Below are positions 43,075-52,069 of a stretch of DNA of 64,000 nucleotides, in pieces (the stretch's first letter is position 1; each line of letters begins with the position of its first letter). The position numbers and the translations under genes are program-made. The stretch covers positions 310,246 through 374,245 of the forward strand of contig DFCS01000003.1 in the NCBI GenBank assembly GCA_002367105.1, given 5' to 3'. The notes below the pieces were generated by a model, which had not been told where the DNA came from, did not search any database, and saw nothing but the letters and a program-made list of their open reading frames with translations. This DNA comes from Hungatella sp. UBA3048 (lineage in GTDB: Bacteria > Bacillota > Clostridia > Lachnospirales > Lachnospiraceae).

Positions 43075-43923
43075 TTATATGTTTGCTTCACCTTGGATAA
43101 AATTAACCCCTGCTGCCATACCTAACATCATATCGCAGCCGGAGGTAGAACCTATCATCTTTATCCTGCCTATACACATCTTCATTTGCGGAGAACTCTT
43201 TTGAATCAAGGCATCCAACAGTTCCACCAAAACATAATTAAAATACCCTTCCAATGCACAATGATAATAATGTCCGCTGATATCCGTGGTGTATTGGAGG
43301 TCTTTGAGTACCCTTAAGCTCTGAAGAAAAGGCATTTCCAATATCGGGTAAATTCTGTCCATATATAGAAGCCCCATAAGAAAATCATCGCCTGAAGGCG
43401 TCAGGCCCCTTCCTCTTCCGATCCATCTTTTTATCGTTTTCTCAGCCCTTTCTTTTGGTTTGGAAAATGCCTGATATAATTCCTCCACTTCTTTTTTCTC
43501 TGTTATCAAAAAAGAACCTATGGATTCCCCAAATCCTGTAGGAAGATTCCAATCAATGAGCCTCTCAAACATGGAAAGCCCTTCACGGTCTATGGAATAA
43601 TCCCTTTTCTGAATAAAGCTGCTGTATATCCGGGTATTTTTTAAGCAAAGCCGGATGGAATCCGAATACAGGGTCCTTTCCTTCTCATTCCACCGGAAAC
43701 AGCCGGAGGAGGCTGCCTGTTCCAGGAATACAGGCAGATCCTCCTTATCTAATAAAATACCATATGGGACCAGGGCATTGTATTTGTTTCCGATAAAGCT
43801 AAGGAACGGAGGAAGCGCCAGATTGCATCCGCTCTCAAATTGGCTGTGGATGCTATAAGCTTCATCTTCTTTTAATGCTTCAATCAGCTCTGACGCTGCA
43901 AGCTTTGCTGATAAGCTTCTCAT
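43075..43923 (-). CDS. allH: oxamate carbamoyltransferase subunit AllH (YlbF, DUF2877)
   Basis: About 282 residues of the DUF2877 family, with the hallmark GRGRGLTPSGDDFLMGLLY. In Escherichia coli the three proteins FdrA, YlbE and YlbF (renamed AllF, AllG, AllH) together are oxamic transcarbamylase, which turns oxalurate and phosphate into oxamate and carbamoyl phosphate. All three genes are adjacent here in the order F, G, H. The start at 43923 follows the allG stop by four bases with AGGG upstream; an in-frame ATG at 43956 would overlap allG. Confidence 0.88.
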   Translation of the reverse strand: MRSLSAKLAASELIEALKEDEAYSIHSQFESGCNLALPPFLSFIGNKYNALVPYGILLDKEDLPVFLEQAASSGCFRWNEKERTLYSDSIRLCLKNTRIYSSFIQKRDYSIDREGLSMFERLIDWNLPTGFGESIGSFLITEKKEVEELYQAFSKPKERAEKTIKRWIGRGRGLTPSGDDFLMGLLYMDRIYPILEMPFLQSLRVLKDLQYTTDISGHYYHCALEGYFNYVLVELLDALIQKSSPQMKMCIGRIKMIGSTSGCDMMLGMAAGVNFIQGEANI

Positions 43924-43927
43924 ATCT

Positions 43928-45193
43928 TTACCCTTTATATCCCAGTTTATTTGCATAAGCCCTCACTGCTTTTTGGAAGCATTCAATAGGTGGATGAACG
44001 GTTCCCGCTCCTATCTGCCCCACACCGGCTTCCTTATGGGCGATTCCCGTATTGATCACGGGAGTGATCCCTGTTTCTACTACCTTTCTCGCATCAATGC
44101 CCAGGCAGGTCCCCTGAAAATCCCATGTAGGAATGGAAAAATTAGGATTCTGGCCGATAACAATCTCCAGCATTTCATTGCTGATGCGAAGGGCGTCCTG
44201 AAAGCCGCCTGTTCCCACAAACCTGGTGACAGCAGGTGCTGCGATCATTGCCATTCCGCCTACGCCAAAGGTCTCCGTGATGGCGCTGTCTCCTATATCC
44301 GGACTTGCATCCTCTCCGGAATATCCTGTAAAGTAAAGGCCCTGGGGAGTGTTTACAGGAGCTGTAAACCACTCATCCTTCATGCCGCTGATCCTGATCC
44401 CAAAGTTTTCTCCATTTCTGCACATTGCTGTCACAATGGTACCTTCTGTGATCTTTCTCGCCCCATCCATTACCGCCTTGGCAGCTGCCATCATAATATT
44501 TAAGAAGAACTGATCCGTGTCAGCCAGAAACTGAATAACTTCTTTTTTCATCTTCTCTTCAATGGAAAGACCTGATATGACTGGGGACATCTCTTTTAAG
44601 AATAGAAGGGAAGCTGCAATATTCCTTTGATGGAATTCATCTCCCATGGCAATGGCCTTTGCGATCATGGGATTAACAGCAAGCCCCTTTTCAAACTCCC
44701 TGAGTGCCAGAGAAAGCACCGGCCCCAGCACATCCCTCATCCAGCCTAATCTTAATATCACCTCTCCGGAGTATGCACCGAACCTTAAGACCTTGCCAAT
44801 TCCCTCATTCATGGAGCAAAAGGCCTTATTTCCATCGGTGGTATTTTCCACTACGAATACGGGCATGTTGGCAGAGGTGATGCCTCCCATGGGTCCTACG
44901 GCATCCACATGGTGGCAGGGAATAAAATCCACCTCCCCCTGACTAAGAAGCTTCACTGCTTCCTCCTTGGTAGCTGCCCATTTTTCAAACAGGGCGGCAC
45001 CTATACAGGAGCCTTTCATAGGGCTGGTCATATTTTCCCACCGGATAGGCGGCCCTACATGAAGAAGTACCATTCCCTGACTTAATTCTTTGATTACGGT
45101 TTTAGCCGGTACCACATCCAATAAAACCGGTGAAGAATGGATTATTTTCTGAATGACCGCCTGATTTGCATCGTCAATTGTATCGTACAACAT
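43928..45193 (-). CDS. allG: oxamate carbamoyltransferase subunit AllG (YlbE, DUF1116)
   Basis: A 421-residue DUF1116 protein (YlbE/YahG family), about the standard length. Motifs such as GPPIRWENMTSPMKGSCIGA and GVGQIGAGTVHPP are conserved in the family. It is a subunit of the three-part oxamic transcarbamylase with AllF and AllH. It lies 30 bases after allF and has a strong AAGGAGG site. Which subunit holds the active site is not evident from sequence. Confidence 0.9.
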   Translation of the reverse strand: MLYDTIDDANQAVIQKIIHSSPVLLDVVPAKTVIKELSQGMVLLHVGPPIRWENMTSPMKGSCIGAALFEKWAATKEEAVKLLSQGEVDFIPCHHVDAVGPMGGITSANMPVFVVENTTDGNKAFCSMNEGIGKVLRFGAYSGEVILRLGWMRDVLGPVLSLALREFEKGLAVNPMIAKAIAMGDEFHQRNIAASLLFLKEMSPVISGLSIEEKMKKEVIQFLADTDQFFLNIMMAAAKAVMDGARKITEGTIVTAMCRNGENFGIRISGMKDEWFTAPVNTPQGLYFTGYSGEDASPDIGDSAITETFGVGGMAMIAAPAVTRFVGTGGFQDALRISNEMLEIVIGQNPNFSIPTWDFQGTCLGIDARKVVETGITPVINTGIAHKEAGVGQIGAGTVHPPIECFQKAVRAYANKLGYKG

Positions 45194-45223
45194 AAGAACC
45201 TCCTTATATCCGCTTAAGTCTTT

Positions 45224-46996
45224 TTACCGATTCCTGCCGGAGAACTTGTAACCTCTTAAATACTGCAGGACTTTGATCAGCTCTAAATCCCCTCCTGCAG
45301 GCGGCGTCCATTGATACTGCATGACTTTACAAGAGAAATCTTCCAGCACACCGGCAAAACCTTTCAGTCCGATATTGATGACTCTGGGTTTATGCCCAAG
45401 CAATTCCATAACCTTTTCGGATACGGCATGATCCTTATCTGCCTTCATCTTTTCCCTTGGAAGAATCGTTTTTTCCTTCTCCACGTATGGATGGCCGATC
45501 AGTGAGAGAGCTGTTTCCACCGCTCTTTTATTGCTGGTACAAAGTATGACACCGATATCTTCCAGTTTTTTCTTCTGCAGGTCATAATTTTGCATATCTC
45601 CTCTGGTTCCGCAAATCGTCGCTACAAAATAAACCCTTCGCTCCTGCTTTTTCACCTGTTCCATCATATTAAGGATCCCCGGAACAAGAGCTCCGGCCAT
45701 GTCCTCATGAGAACCATATCCCAGTACCAGATCAAACAGAATGACTCCTGTCTGCTCTTCCTCCAGGGCCTGCTTCATGCATGAGATCCGGTTTGTGGGG
45801 TCGATCATGGGATGGGGTTTTCCCACGGTATAGATGTCATCTCCCAGATCTATGATGGTATAGCCCTGTGAATTGAGCATATAGCCTTCCTGTTTTCCTC
45901 CCGCTCCCGCAATGCCAATGGTATCCTTAATAAGCATTACAGCCTCTGCTGCCAGAGTTCCTCCGGAATAATAACCTTTTATGGTCTTATGATCTTCCTT
46001 TTTAAATCCTTCCTGTACCCCCGGTTTCCATGTGTCCTTTGTAATTTCTTCGTTTCTTACTAAGGAAACCGCGATCCTGGCTGCCTCATCCAGGGTGTAT
46101 GCATGGTAGAAATTCTCCTCATGTATCTCCGGCTTCTCCCCAAGGAATAAGGTCACCACAGGCTTTTCATAATCCCAAAGCCTGTTTACAATCACATTTC
46201 TCACTTCCTTTGCCGGAGGCTTTGACAGGATGACCACCACCTCTACCTGGGGGTCCTTTTCCATGGCGTCAATGGCATCAAGCATGGTGATTCCGCCTAC
46301 TTCCCCCGATAAATCCCGGCCGCCTGTACCGATGGCATTTGCCACCCCTTCCCCGAGCTGGTCAATGATGGTGGTAACCTCCTGGATTCCTGTACCAGAT
46401 GCGCCGATGACTCCGATCTTTCCCATTCTGACATGGTTGGTAAAGGCGATTGGTACCCCCTTAATAATACCGGTTCCGCAATCCGGTCCCATGACCAGAA
46501 GACCTCTTTCATGAGCCTTTTGTTTCAGATATATTTCATCCTTTTTTGAAACATTGTCGCTGAAAATAAATACATTTAAATTCTCATCAAGTGCCCTGTC
46601 TGCCTCAGCCGCCGCATACATTCCGGGTATGGACAGGACTGCCAGATTGGCATCCGGCATTCTTTTAAGAGCCTGTTCCCAGGAGGATACGATGTGTTTT
46701 TCTTCATTTCCGGAGGAACTTTTGGACTGGTTGTTTAGAAATTCCTCCGCCTCTTTTAAAACCTGCCCGATGGTCTCCTCTGATTCCACATCTACCACAA
46801 TTGCCATATCATTGGACTGGGCTTCCATTAATTCAGGAGTTTCCAGACCGCTCGCCTTAAATAAGTCTTTGTTGGCGGGTGTTGCCATCATAATGGAGAC
46901 TTTATGTATTCCCGGCATGGAGGAAATTTTATTTGTCAGCAACATAAGAACCACGGAATCCTGATAACTTCCTTTACGAATTATCGTTTTAATCAT
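45224..46996 (-). CDS. allF: oxamate carbamoyltransferase subunit AllF (FdrA)
   Basis: A 590-residue FdrA-family protein. It resembles succinyl-CoA synthetase alpha: an N-terminal domain, a CoA-binding-like Rossmann part with MGPDCGTGIIKG and GVIGASGTGIQEVT, and a ligase-like C-terminal part. Despite the old acyl-CoA synthetase name, FdrA with YlbE and YlbF gives oxamic transcarbamylase activity. It sits directly after allD, the enzyme that makes oxalurate, which fits that role. It lies 38 bases after the allD stop, with AAAGGAG upstream. Confidence 0.92.
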   Translation of the reverse strand: MIKTIIRKGSYQDSVVLMLLTNKISSMPGIHKVSIMMATPANKDLFKASGLETPELMEAQSNDMAIVVDVESEETIGQVLKEAEEFLNNQSKSSSGNEEKHIVSSWEQALKRMPDANLAVLSIPGMYAAAEADRALDENLNVFIFSDNVSKKDEIYLKQKAHERGLLVMGPDCGTGIIKGVPIAFTNHVRMGKIGVIGASGTGIQEVTTIIDQLGEGVANAIGTGGRDLSGEVGGITMLDAIDAMEKDPQVEVVVILSKPPAKEVRNVIVNRLWDYEKPVVTLFLGEKPEIHEENFYHAYTLDEAARIAVSLVRNEEITKDTWKPGVQEGFKKEDHKTIKGYYSGGTLAAEAVMLIKDTIGIAGAGGKQEGYMLNSQGYTIIDLGDDIYTVGKPHPMIDPTNRISCMKQALEEEQTGVILFDLVLGYGSHEDMAGALVPGILNMMEQVKKQERRVYFVATICGTRGDMQNYDLQKKKLEDIGVILCTSNKRAVETALSLIGHPYVEKEKTILPREKMKADKDHAVSEKVMELLGHKPRVINIGLKGFAGVLEDFSCKVMQYQWTPPAGGDLELIKVLQYLRGYKFSGRNR

Positions 46997-47034
46997 GTTA
47001 CGATTCTCCTTTTAACTATAATCATTGCGTGTTC

Positions 47035-48084
47035 TTACTCAGCAAATTTGTTCTTGTGGTCGTAGCGGTTGTAATGGATATCTTCACTGATTAAGTATTG
47101 ATAGATATCATCTACGATTTCTATCCCAGCCTTGTCATAACCGGCCTTTCTCAAAAGTCCCCGTTCTCCCGGATAACACACCTTTTCAAAACCTTCTGCC
47201 GGCTTAATAGCAGCCAGTTCCTCCATGGTAGTGGTTATGTTTTCTTTAAATTGATCCAGTCCTACAAATTTATTTGGATCCAGTACAATATGCAGCTGAC
47301 CCAGATCTCTGCCCTTTGATAAGTCTTCGTACATGCTGCTTACGTGTTTTCCAAAGGGCAGGCCCAAAAGGATGCCTGACAGCACATCCACCATCATCAT
47401 CAGTCCGTATCCTTTCGCTCCCGCAATAGGGACAAGGGCATTTACTAACGTGGAATCGGTTGTGGGGTTGCCGTTTACATCCACTGCCCAGGTGCTTGGA
47501 ATGGGTTCCCTCTTAGACCTGGCATACAGTACCTTTCCCCAGGCCTGAACCGTAGTCGCCATATCAAATATGATATTTCTGCCATCAGCTCCCGGAGCTC
47601 CAAAGGCAATAGGATTGGTTCCATAGTAAGGTTCTGATCCTCCGTAAGGAACTGCCATTGGGTCTGACTGGCACATAGATATGGAAACCAGATTTTCGTC
47701 CGCAGCCATTTCCACATAATATCCAAGGCTGCCGCTGTGGGAAATATGCTTGGCTCCAACCACTGCAACCCCTGTTTCCTTCGCCATTTTAATGGCTTCT
47801 TTCATGGAAAGTACTGCCGCTGCATAACCTGAGCCATTGTCTCCATGGAATATTCCGCTTGCCGGGCCTGTTTTTTCGAATTTAAATTCCGGGTGAATGG
47901 TGATACCGCCTTTTGCTATCCGTTCGGAATAATACTCTACTCTGACGGCTCCGTGGGAATGGATCCCTCTTGCATCAGACCATGTAAGGATATCTGCGGT
48001 TATATCCGCATGTTCCTTGGTGAGCCCTGCCTTTTGAAGCTTATTGCTGATTAATTCATGTAATTGTCCTTCCGTTAATCTCAT
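47035..48084 (-). CDS. allD: ureidoglycolate dehydrogenase (malate/lactate dehydrogenase 2 family)
   Basis: A 349-residue NAD(P)-dependent dehydrogenase of the Ldh_2/MDH2 family: the N-terminus ends in ARGIHSHGAVRVEYY, with GAKHISHSGSLGYY (catalytic histidine) and PYYGTNPIAFGAPG. The family includes malate, sulfolactate and ureidoglycolate dehydrogenases. Between allE and allF the ureidoglycolate assignment, giving oxalurate, is well supported. The length equals that of E. coli AllD. Confidence 0.9.
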   Translation of the reverse strand: MRLTEGQLHELISNKLQKAGLTKEHADITADILTWSDARGIHSHGAVRVEYYSERIAKGGITIHPEFKFEKTGPASGIFHGDNGSGYAAAVLSMKEAIKMAKETGVAVVGAKHISHSGSLGYYVEMAADENLVSISMCQSDPMAVPYGGSEPYYGTNPIAFGAPGADGRNIIFDMATTVQAWGKVLYARSKREPIPSTWAVDVNGNPTTDSTLVNALVPIAGAKGYGLMMMVDVLSGILLGLPFGKHVSSMYEDLSKGRDLGQLHIVLDPNKFVGLDQFKENITTTMEELAAIKPAEGFEKVCYPGERGLLRKAGYDKAGIEIVDDIYQYLISEDIHYNRYDHKNKFAE

Positions 48085-48116
48085 AAGATATGCAACCTTT
48101 CTTCGGTTATATTTTT

Positions 48117-48908
48117 TTATAGTTCTGCATCCCTGTTACAGTCTTTTGAATACACATAGGCAAATTCTTCATTTCGACCTACTCCATATGCAGCCTGGAG
48201 GCTATAAGCACCCATAAACAGATAGTCACCCTTTTTAACAGGAATCCAGTGATTATCCAGGTTGTACATTCCTTCCCCTGAATAGATGTATGCGCCATGC
48301 TCCTGGATATGGGTTTCAATATAGCCATGGCAGGCCCCGGGCTTAAAGCTTAAGATATGAAAATTCATATCAAATCCAATGTCAGATGCTGACGGCAGAA
48401 AGTCCTTAACTCCTACATCTTCCATTCCCTCATAAGGAGTAAACGGTACATCTCCAATATTTCCGCAGACCGTATAGGCCTGGTGCCCCTCGATCCTGTT
48501 ATATCGCCTCTTATATAGAAATGCCCTTGCCTGGGTATCTCCTATATTTTCAAAGCTAACCAAATTTCCCTCAGGGGAATAAATGTAACCGCCTTCTGTC
48601 AGTTCTTCTTCCTTATCTTCATTTTTCACCTTTACCCTGCCTTCCAGAATATAGAGAAATACTTCGGTCCCTTCTCCTCCAAATCCCTTTGGATGGCCTC
48701 CGCCCTGGTCCATTGTTACCAGATAATCTACGAAGGAAGCTCCCAGTTTAGGGGAAGCTAAAATAGTAACTGCGCATTGTTCAAATCCCGGTATCACATT
48801 TTTTACCAGTCCATCCGGTTCTATTAATGCGAAGTTTCCCCTTTTTACGATGGAACGGCTTGATAAAATGTCTTCCCGGTACCCTGTTATGTGATTTAGA
48901 TAGCTCAT
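48117..48908 (-). CDS. allE: (S)-ureidoglycine aminohydrolase
   Basis: A 263-residue bicupin. In the C-terminal cupin the manganese ligands appear as Glu and His in ETH, His in QEHG four residues on, and Gln in YSLQAAYG 40 residues after the glutamate, the same spacing as in E. coli AllE (Glu235, His237, His241, Gln275). It removes ammonia from (S)-ureidoglycine to give (S)-ureidoglycolate. Lies between allD and the MFS gene in the operon. AAGGAG before the ATG. Confidence 0.93.
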   Translation of the reverse strand: MSYLNHITGYREDILSSRSIVKRGNFALIEPDGLVKNVIPGFEQCAVTILASPKLGASFVDYLVTMDQGGGHPKGFGGEGTEVFLYILEGRVKVKNEDKEEELTEGGYIYSPEGNLVSFENIGDTQARAFLYKRRYNRIEGHQAYTVCGNIGDVPFTPYEGMEDVGVKDFLPSASDIGFDMNFHILSFKPGACHGYIETHIQEHGAYIYSGEGMYNLDNHWIPVKKGDYLFMGAYSLQAAYGVGRNEEFAYVYSKDCNRDAEL

Positions 48909-48932
48909 GATAATTTCTCCTTTATTTTGTAA

Positions 48933-50186
48933 TTATTTTGCTTTACTGAAAAATGTCCTTGCATTAAATATCAGGAATAGTATGGTTCCTAAGATCAGCA
49001 GCAATGCTCCGATATAAAAGCCTGCGGTGCCCGATCCGGTTTTATCTATAATAAATCCTGTTACCGCCGGTGCGATAATGGATGAGGACATTCCAAAAAA
49101 GTTGAACAGTCCCAGAGTTGTTGCCATGTTCTTTTTATTGGCTCTGTCTGACACATAGGATATGAGGACAGGGTCAACGGCCATCTTGCCCAGGAACCCA
49201 TACAGCAGTAAAATGATGGTCAAGGATAACGCATTGGGCATTGACATGGATAATGCCACCAGTACAAATGCGGAAAGCTCTAAGCCAATGATGATAAGCG
49301 CCTTTTTTCCTCTGAACTTATCGGACAGTCCTGCAAAGAACAGTGCTCCCGGTACTGCCGTAACCGATATCATGGAAACAACAAGGCCAATCATTCCACC
49401 GGTGATCCCCCTCTCCGACTCTAAGAACTTGGGAAGCCAGGTTACAATCAGATAATAGGCATAACAAGTGGAAAAATACAGTATGTAGCAGGAAATCATG
49501 TTAAGTGAAAGCAAAGAAGCCGTTTTCTCTGTTCCTGAAACTCCATCTTCTGTCTTTCCTTTATTTTCTTTCTGAATGTCATGGTGCCTTCCTCTGTCCT
49601 TGATCGCAATGGCAAACCAGATGACTAAAAGTACGATGAGGCTGCCTGAAATCATCACCATTGTCTGCCAGGGCAGATGCAGGGTCTTAACGATAAAGCT
49701 GGAACCTGTCATTCCCAGGATCAGCCCCAGGGCGGAACCGCTGTTAACGATCGCCGTGGAGATTCCCTTTTTCTCAGGCGGCACGTGTTCCGCTGTTAAG
49801 GAAAAGGCAGCACCGTAATACGTTCCGCAGCCTATACCAGCGCAAACGCTGCCAATGTAAATCGTATTAAGGGACCTTGACATGGCAATGCTGAAGGCTC
49901 CTATCGCAAAAAGGAGAAAGCCCGGTATGAGAACTTTTTTCTGTCCGAATCTGTCTACTAAGAACCCGGATGGTATCTGTAACGACGTATATCCAAAGAA
50001 ATAACAGCTTGCTATGAGTCCCATTGCTGTATTAGAGTGCTGTCCTACTGTCCCCTGGATTTCCGAGTAAATGGGCGACAGCATGGACCGGTAGATCCAG
50101 ATGACTACCCAGCCTAAACAGAAGGTAAATACGATTGTCTTCCAATAATCCTTTGGCAGTTGTTTTGCTAAACTTTGATCTCCCAT
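48933..50186 (-). CDS. MFS transporter, probably for allantoate or a ureide
   Basis: About 417 residues with 12 membrane segments in two halves and a cytoplasmic central loop (about 200-225). The A-type motif GFLVDRFGQKK after helix 2 and LSDKFRGKK in the second half mark the Major Facilitator Superfamily. Placed between allC and allE, it probably imports allantoate, allantoin or another purine product (inference from location). ATG at 50186 with GAGGGG upstream is preferred to an in-frame ATG at 50198. Confidence 0.88.
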   Translation of the reverse strand: MGDQSLAKQLPKDYWKTIVFTFCLGWVVIWIYRSMLSPIYSEIQGTVGQHSNTAMGLIASCYFFGYTSLQIPSGFLVDRFGQKKVLIPGFLLFAIGAFSIAMSRSLNTIYIGSVCAGIGCGTYYGAAFSLTAEHVPPEKKGISTAIVNSGSALGLILGMTGSSFIVKTLHLPWQTMVMISGSLIVLLVIWFAIAIKDRGRHHDIQKENKGKTEDGVSGTEKTASLLSLNMISCYILYFSTCYAYYLIVTWLPKFLESERGITGGMIGLVVSMISVTAVPGALFFAGLSDKFRGKKALIIIGLELSAFVLVALSMSMPNALSLTIILLLYGFLGKMAVDPVLISYVSDRANKKNMATTLGLFNFFGMSSSIIAPAVTGFIIDKTGSGTAGFYIGALLLILGTILFLIFNARTFFSKAK

Positions 50187-50203
50187 AATGCCCCTCACTT
50201 TTC

Positions 50204-51433
50204 CTATTGATATGATAATTCATATAGAGATGACGTTAATGCCTCAATTCCCTGCTTCAAATCCCATAGTTCCGTCCGTTCCGCGGGATTATGGCTGATT
50301 CCCTTAATGCTTGGGACAAAAAGCATGCCGGTAGGAATCCTGGGCGCTATGATCTGGGAATCATGGCCTGCGCCGCTGTGCATCATCCGGAAATTCAAGC
50401 CTTTTTCCCTGCAAACCCTTTCTATGAGACGGATCATTTCATCATTCATTGGAACAGGCTTCTCATCCATCCATAAGTCTATATCTATTTCCACCCCATG
50501 TTTTTTTGCGATCTGCTTCATATTTTCTTCCAGCTCGGAAGTTATGCTTTTTAAAAGAGCTTTATCCGTATGGCGGCAATCCATGGTGAACAAAGCTTCT
50601 CCCGGGACCACATTTACGGTATTGGGTTTTACTTCTATTTTTCCAAAGGTTAAAACCAACGGGTCCCCTATGGCTCTGGCTTTATGTAAGGAATCATATA
50701 CGATTTCAGAAAATACCTGGATTACATCCTTTCTGTATTTCATGAGAGTTGTGCCGGCATGATTTGCTTCACCTTTTAAGGTGATGTTATATCTTCTCTG
50801 TCTTACGATTCCGGTGATCACTCCTACGGATTTTCCTTCCATCTCAAGGGTATTTCCCTGCTCGATATGCAGCTCAATAAATGCCTTTACATCGTTCATG
50901 GAACCAACAGCATCCTTTTTAAAGTCAAACCCGCACTCATGCATGGCATCCACGAATTTGATTCCTTCTGAATCTGTGAGATTTTCGACCTCTTCTTTTT
51001 TGGCCAGGCCAAATAAGTTTTTGCTTCCCCAGAAAACATAGGGGAATCTGCTTCCCTCCTCTTCTGCCATGGAAATGACCTCCAGATTCTTTTTCGGCCT
51101 TCCATGGTTTTCAAGAAGGTTCTTAACAGCTAAGTATCCTCCAAAGATTCCAAGCTGACCGTCTAAGTTTCCTCCATTCACTACCGTATCCACGTGAGAG
51201 CCTGTGGCAATGGTACCGGATTCCGGTTCCGTTCCAATAATCCTTCCATATAAATTCCCCACTTCGTCAAACCTGGTATCCATGCCTATCTGCTCAAATT
51301 TTTCCTTTAAAGCTAACTGCACCTCCAGCCAGCTCTTGGAATAAAGGAGCCTGGTCATTCCTCCTGTTTGGTTTTTCCCATAAGAGGACATCCAGTCCAA
51401 TGCTTCCCTGATCTCATTGACGGAAATATCCAT
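50204..51433 (-). CDS. allC: allantoate amidohydrolase (M20 peptidase family)
   Basis: About 409 residues of the M20 amidase/hydantoinase-carbamoylase family. Metal ligands are visible: GSHVDTVVNGGNLDG (His and Asp), EEEGSRF (Glu pair), a mid-sequence histidine and HSGAGHDSQ (His). It hydrolyses allantoate to (S)-ureidoglycine, ammonia and CO2. First gene of the operon. ATG at 51433, 8 bases after AGGAGG, is the start; an open extension to 51511 has no site. N-carbamoyl amino acid amidohydrolase would be the alternative outside this context. Confidence 0.9.
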   Translation of the reverse strand: MDISVNEIREALDWMSSYGKNQTGGMTRLLYSKSWLEVQLALKEKFEQIGMDTRFDEVGNLYGRIIGTEPESGTIATGSHVDTVVNGGNLDGQLGIFGGYLAVKNLLENHGRPKKNLEVISMAEEEGSRFPYVFWGSKNLFGLAKKEEVENLTDSEGIKFVDAMHECGFDFKKDAVGSMNDVKAFIELHIEQGNTLEMEGKSVGVITGIVRQRRYNITLKGEANHAGTTLMKYRKDVIQVFSEIVYDSLHKARAIGDPLVLTFGKIEVKPNTVNVVPGEALFTMDCRHTDKALLKSITSELEENMKQIAKKHGVEIDIDLWMDEKPVPMNDEMIRLIERVCREKGLNFRMMHSGAGHDSQIIAPRIPTGMLFVPSIKGISHNPAERTELWDLKQGIEALTSSLYELSYQ

Positions 51434-52069
51434 TTGTGCTACCTCCTGAATCTTTTTTCTATCGATTCGAATCCATAGTTTTATTTTAAAGAAATTCTTA
51501 TAACAATACATCAGCCAAACCAGATAATCCGTTTTGGTTTTTTTGTATGTTTAGCACAATGATTTACGTATTATTAGACATTTAATTAACAATGTTTTTA
51601 ATTAATTTTTAATCCCATTGATTTTATTTAGCATTTTATACACTTATAAAAAATGGAAAATACATACTTTTTAGCTTGTATGCCTCATCAATTGTCAAGA
51701 ATACCATCTCATGCAGGGTGGAGCTGGAACGGGATGCTGCCGGGATAAAAGATTGGTAAAAATGATGCTGTATATGCTTCGCTTTCATCATTGTTTTAGG
51801 CACAAAATAAGACGCTCATTTCTGAACGCCCGGTTAAGGTAAAAGAAAAGCCTTTTCTAAGGCCCTTAGGAAGTCTTAATGTTCCTGCTTTGGCGGCTCC
51901 TTTTTACTAATATCGCTATTTCCCTACTTATTGACAAAAGGATGATCTAATGATACCCTTTATGCATTGCATAAATAAGGGTTACATGACACAATGAAGT
52001 TTTAGAAATTGTTCGCAAACTAATCTTCCCTGCCGCAATTAATACTTTGAAAGGATTCTATAGTTAAAC
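51434..52069. other. long intergenic region between allC and the MATE gene
   Basis: This 636-base divergent region is AT-rich near allC, with T/A runs to about 51660, where the allantoate operon promoter and any PucR site should lie; I could not pick a convincing one. For the MATE gene a consensus TTGACA (51931-51936) is followed after 17 bases by the weak -10 TACCCT (51954-51959). No coding remnant or RNA gene was recognised. Confidence 0.4.

Noticed and set aside
43973..44503. 176-codon plus-strand frame opposite allG
   Set aside because: Antisense to a conserved family gene; no start signal and no recognisable product.
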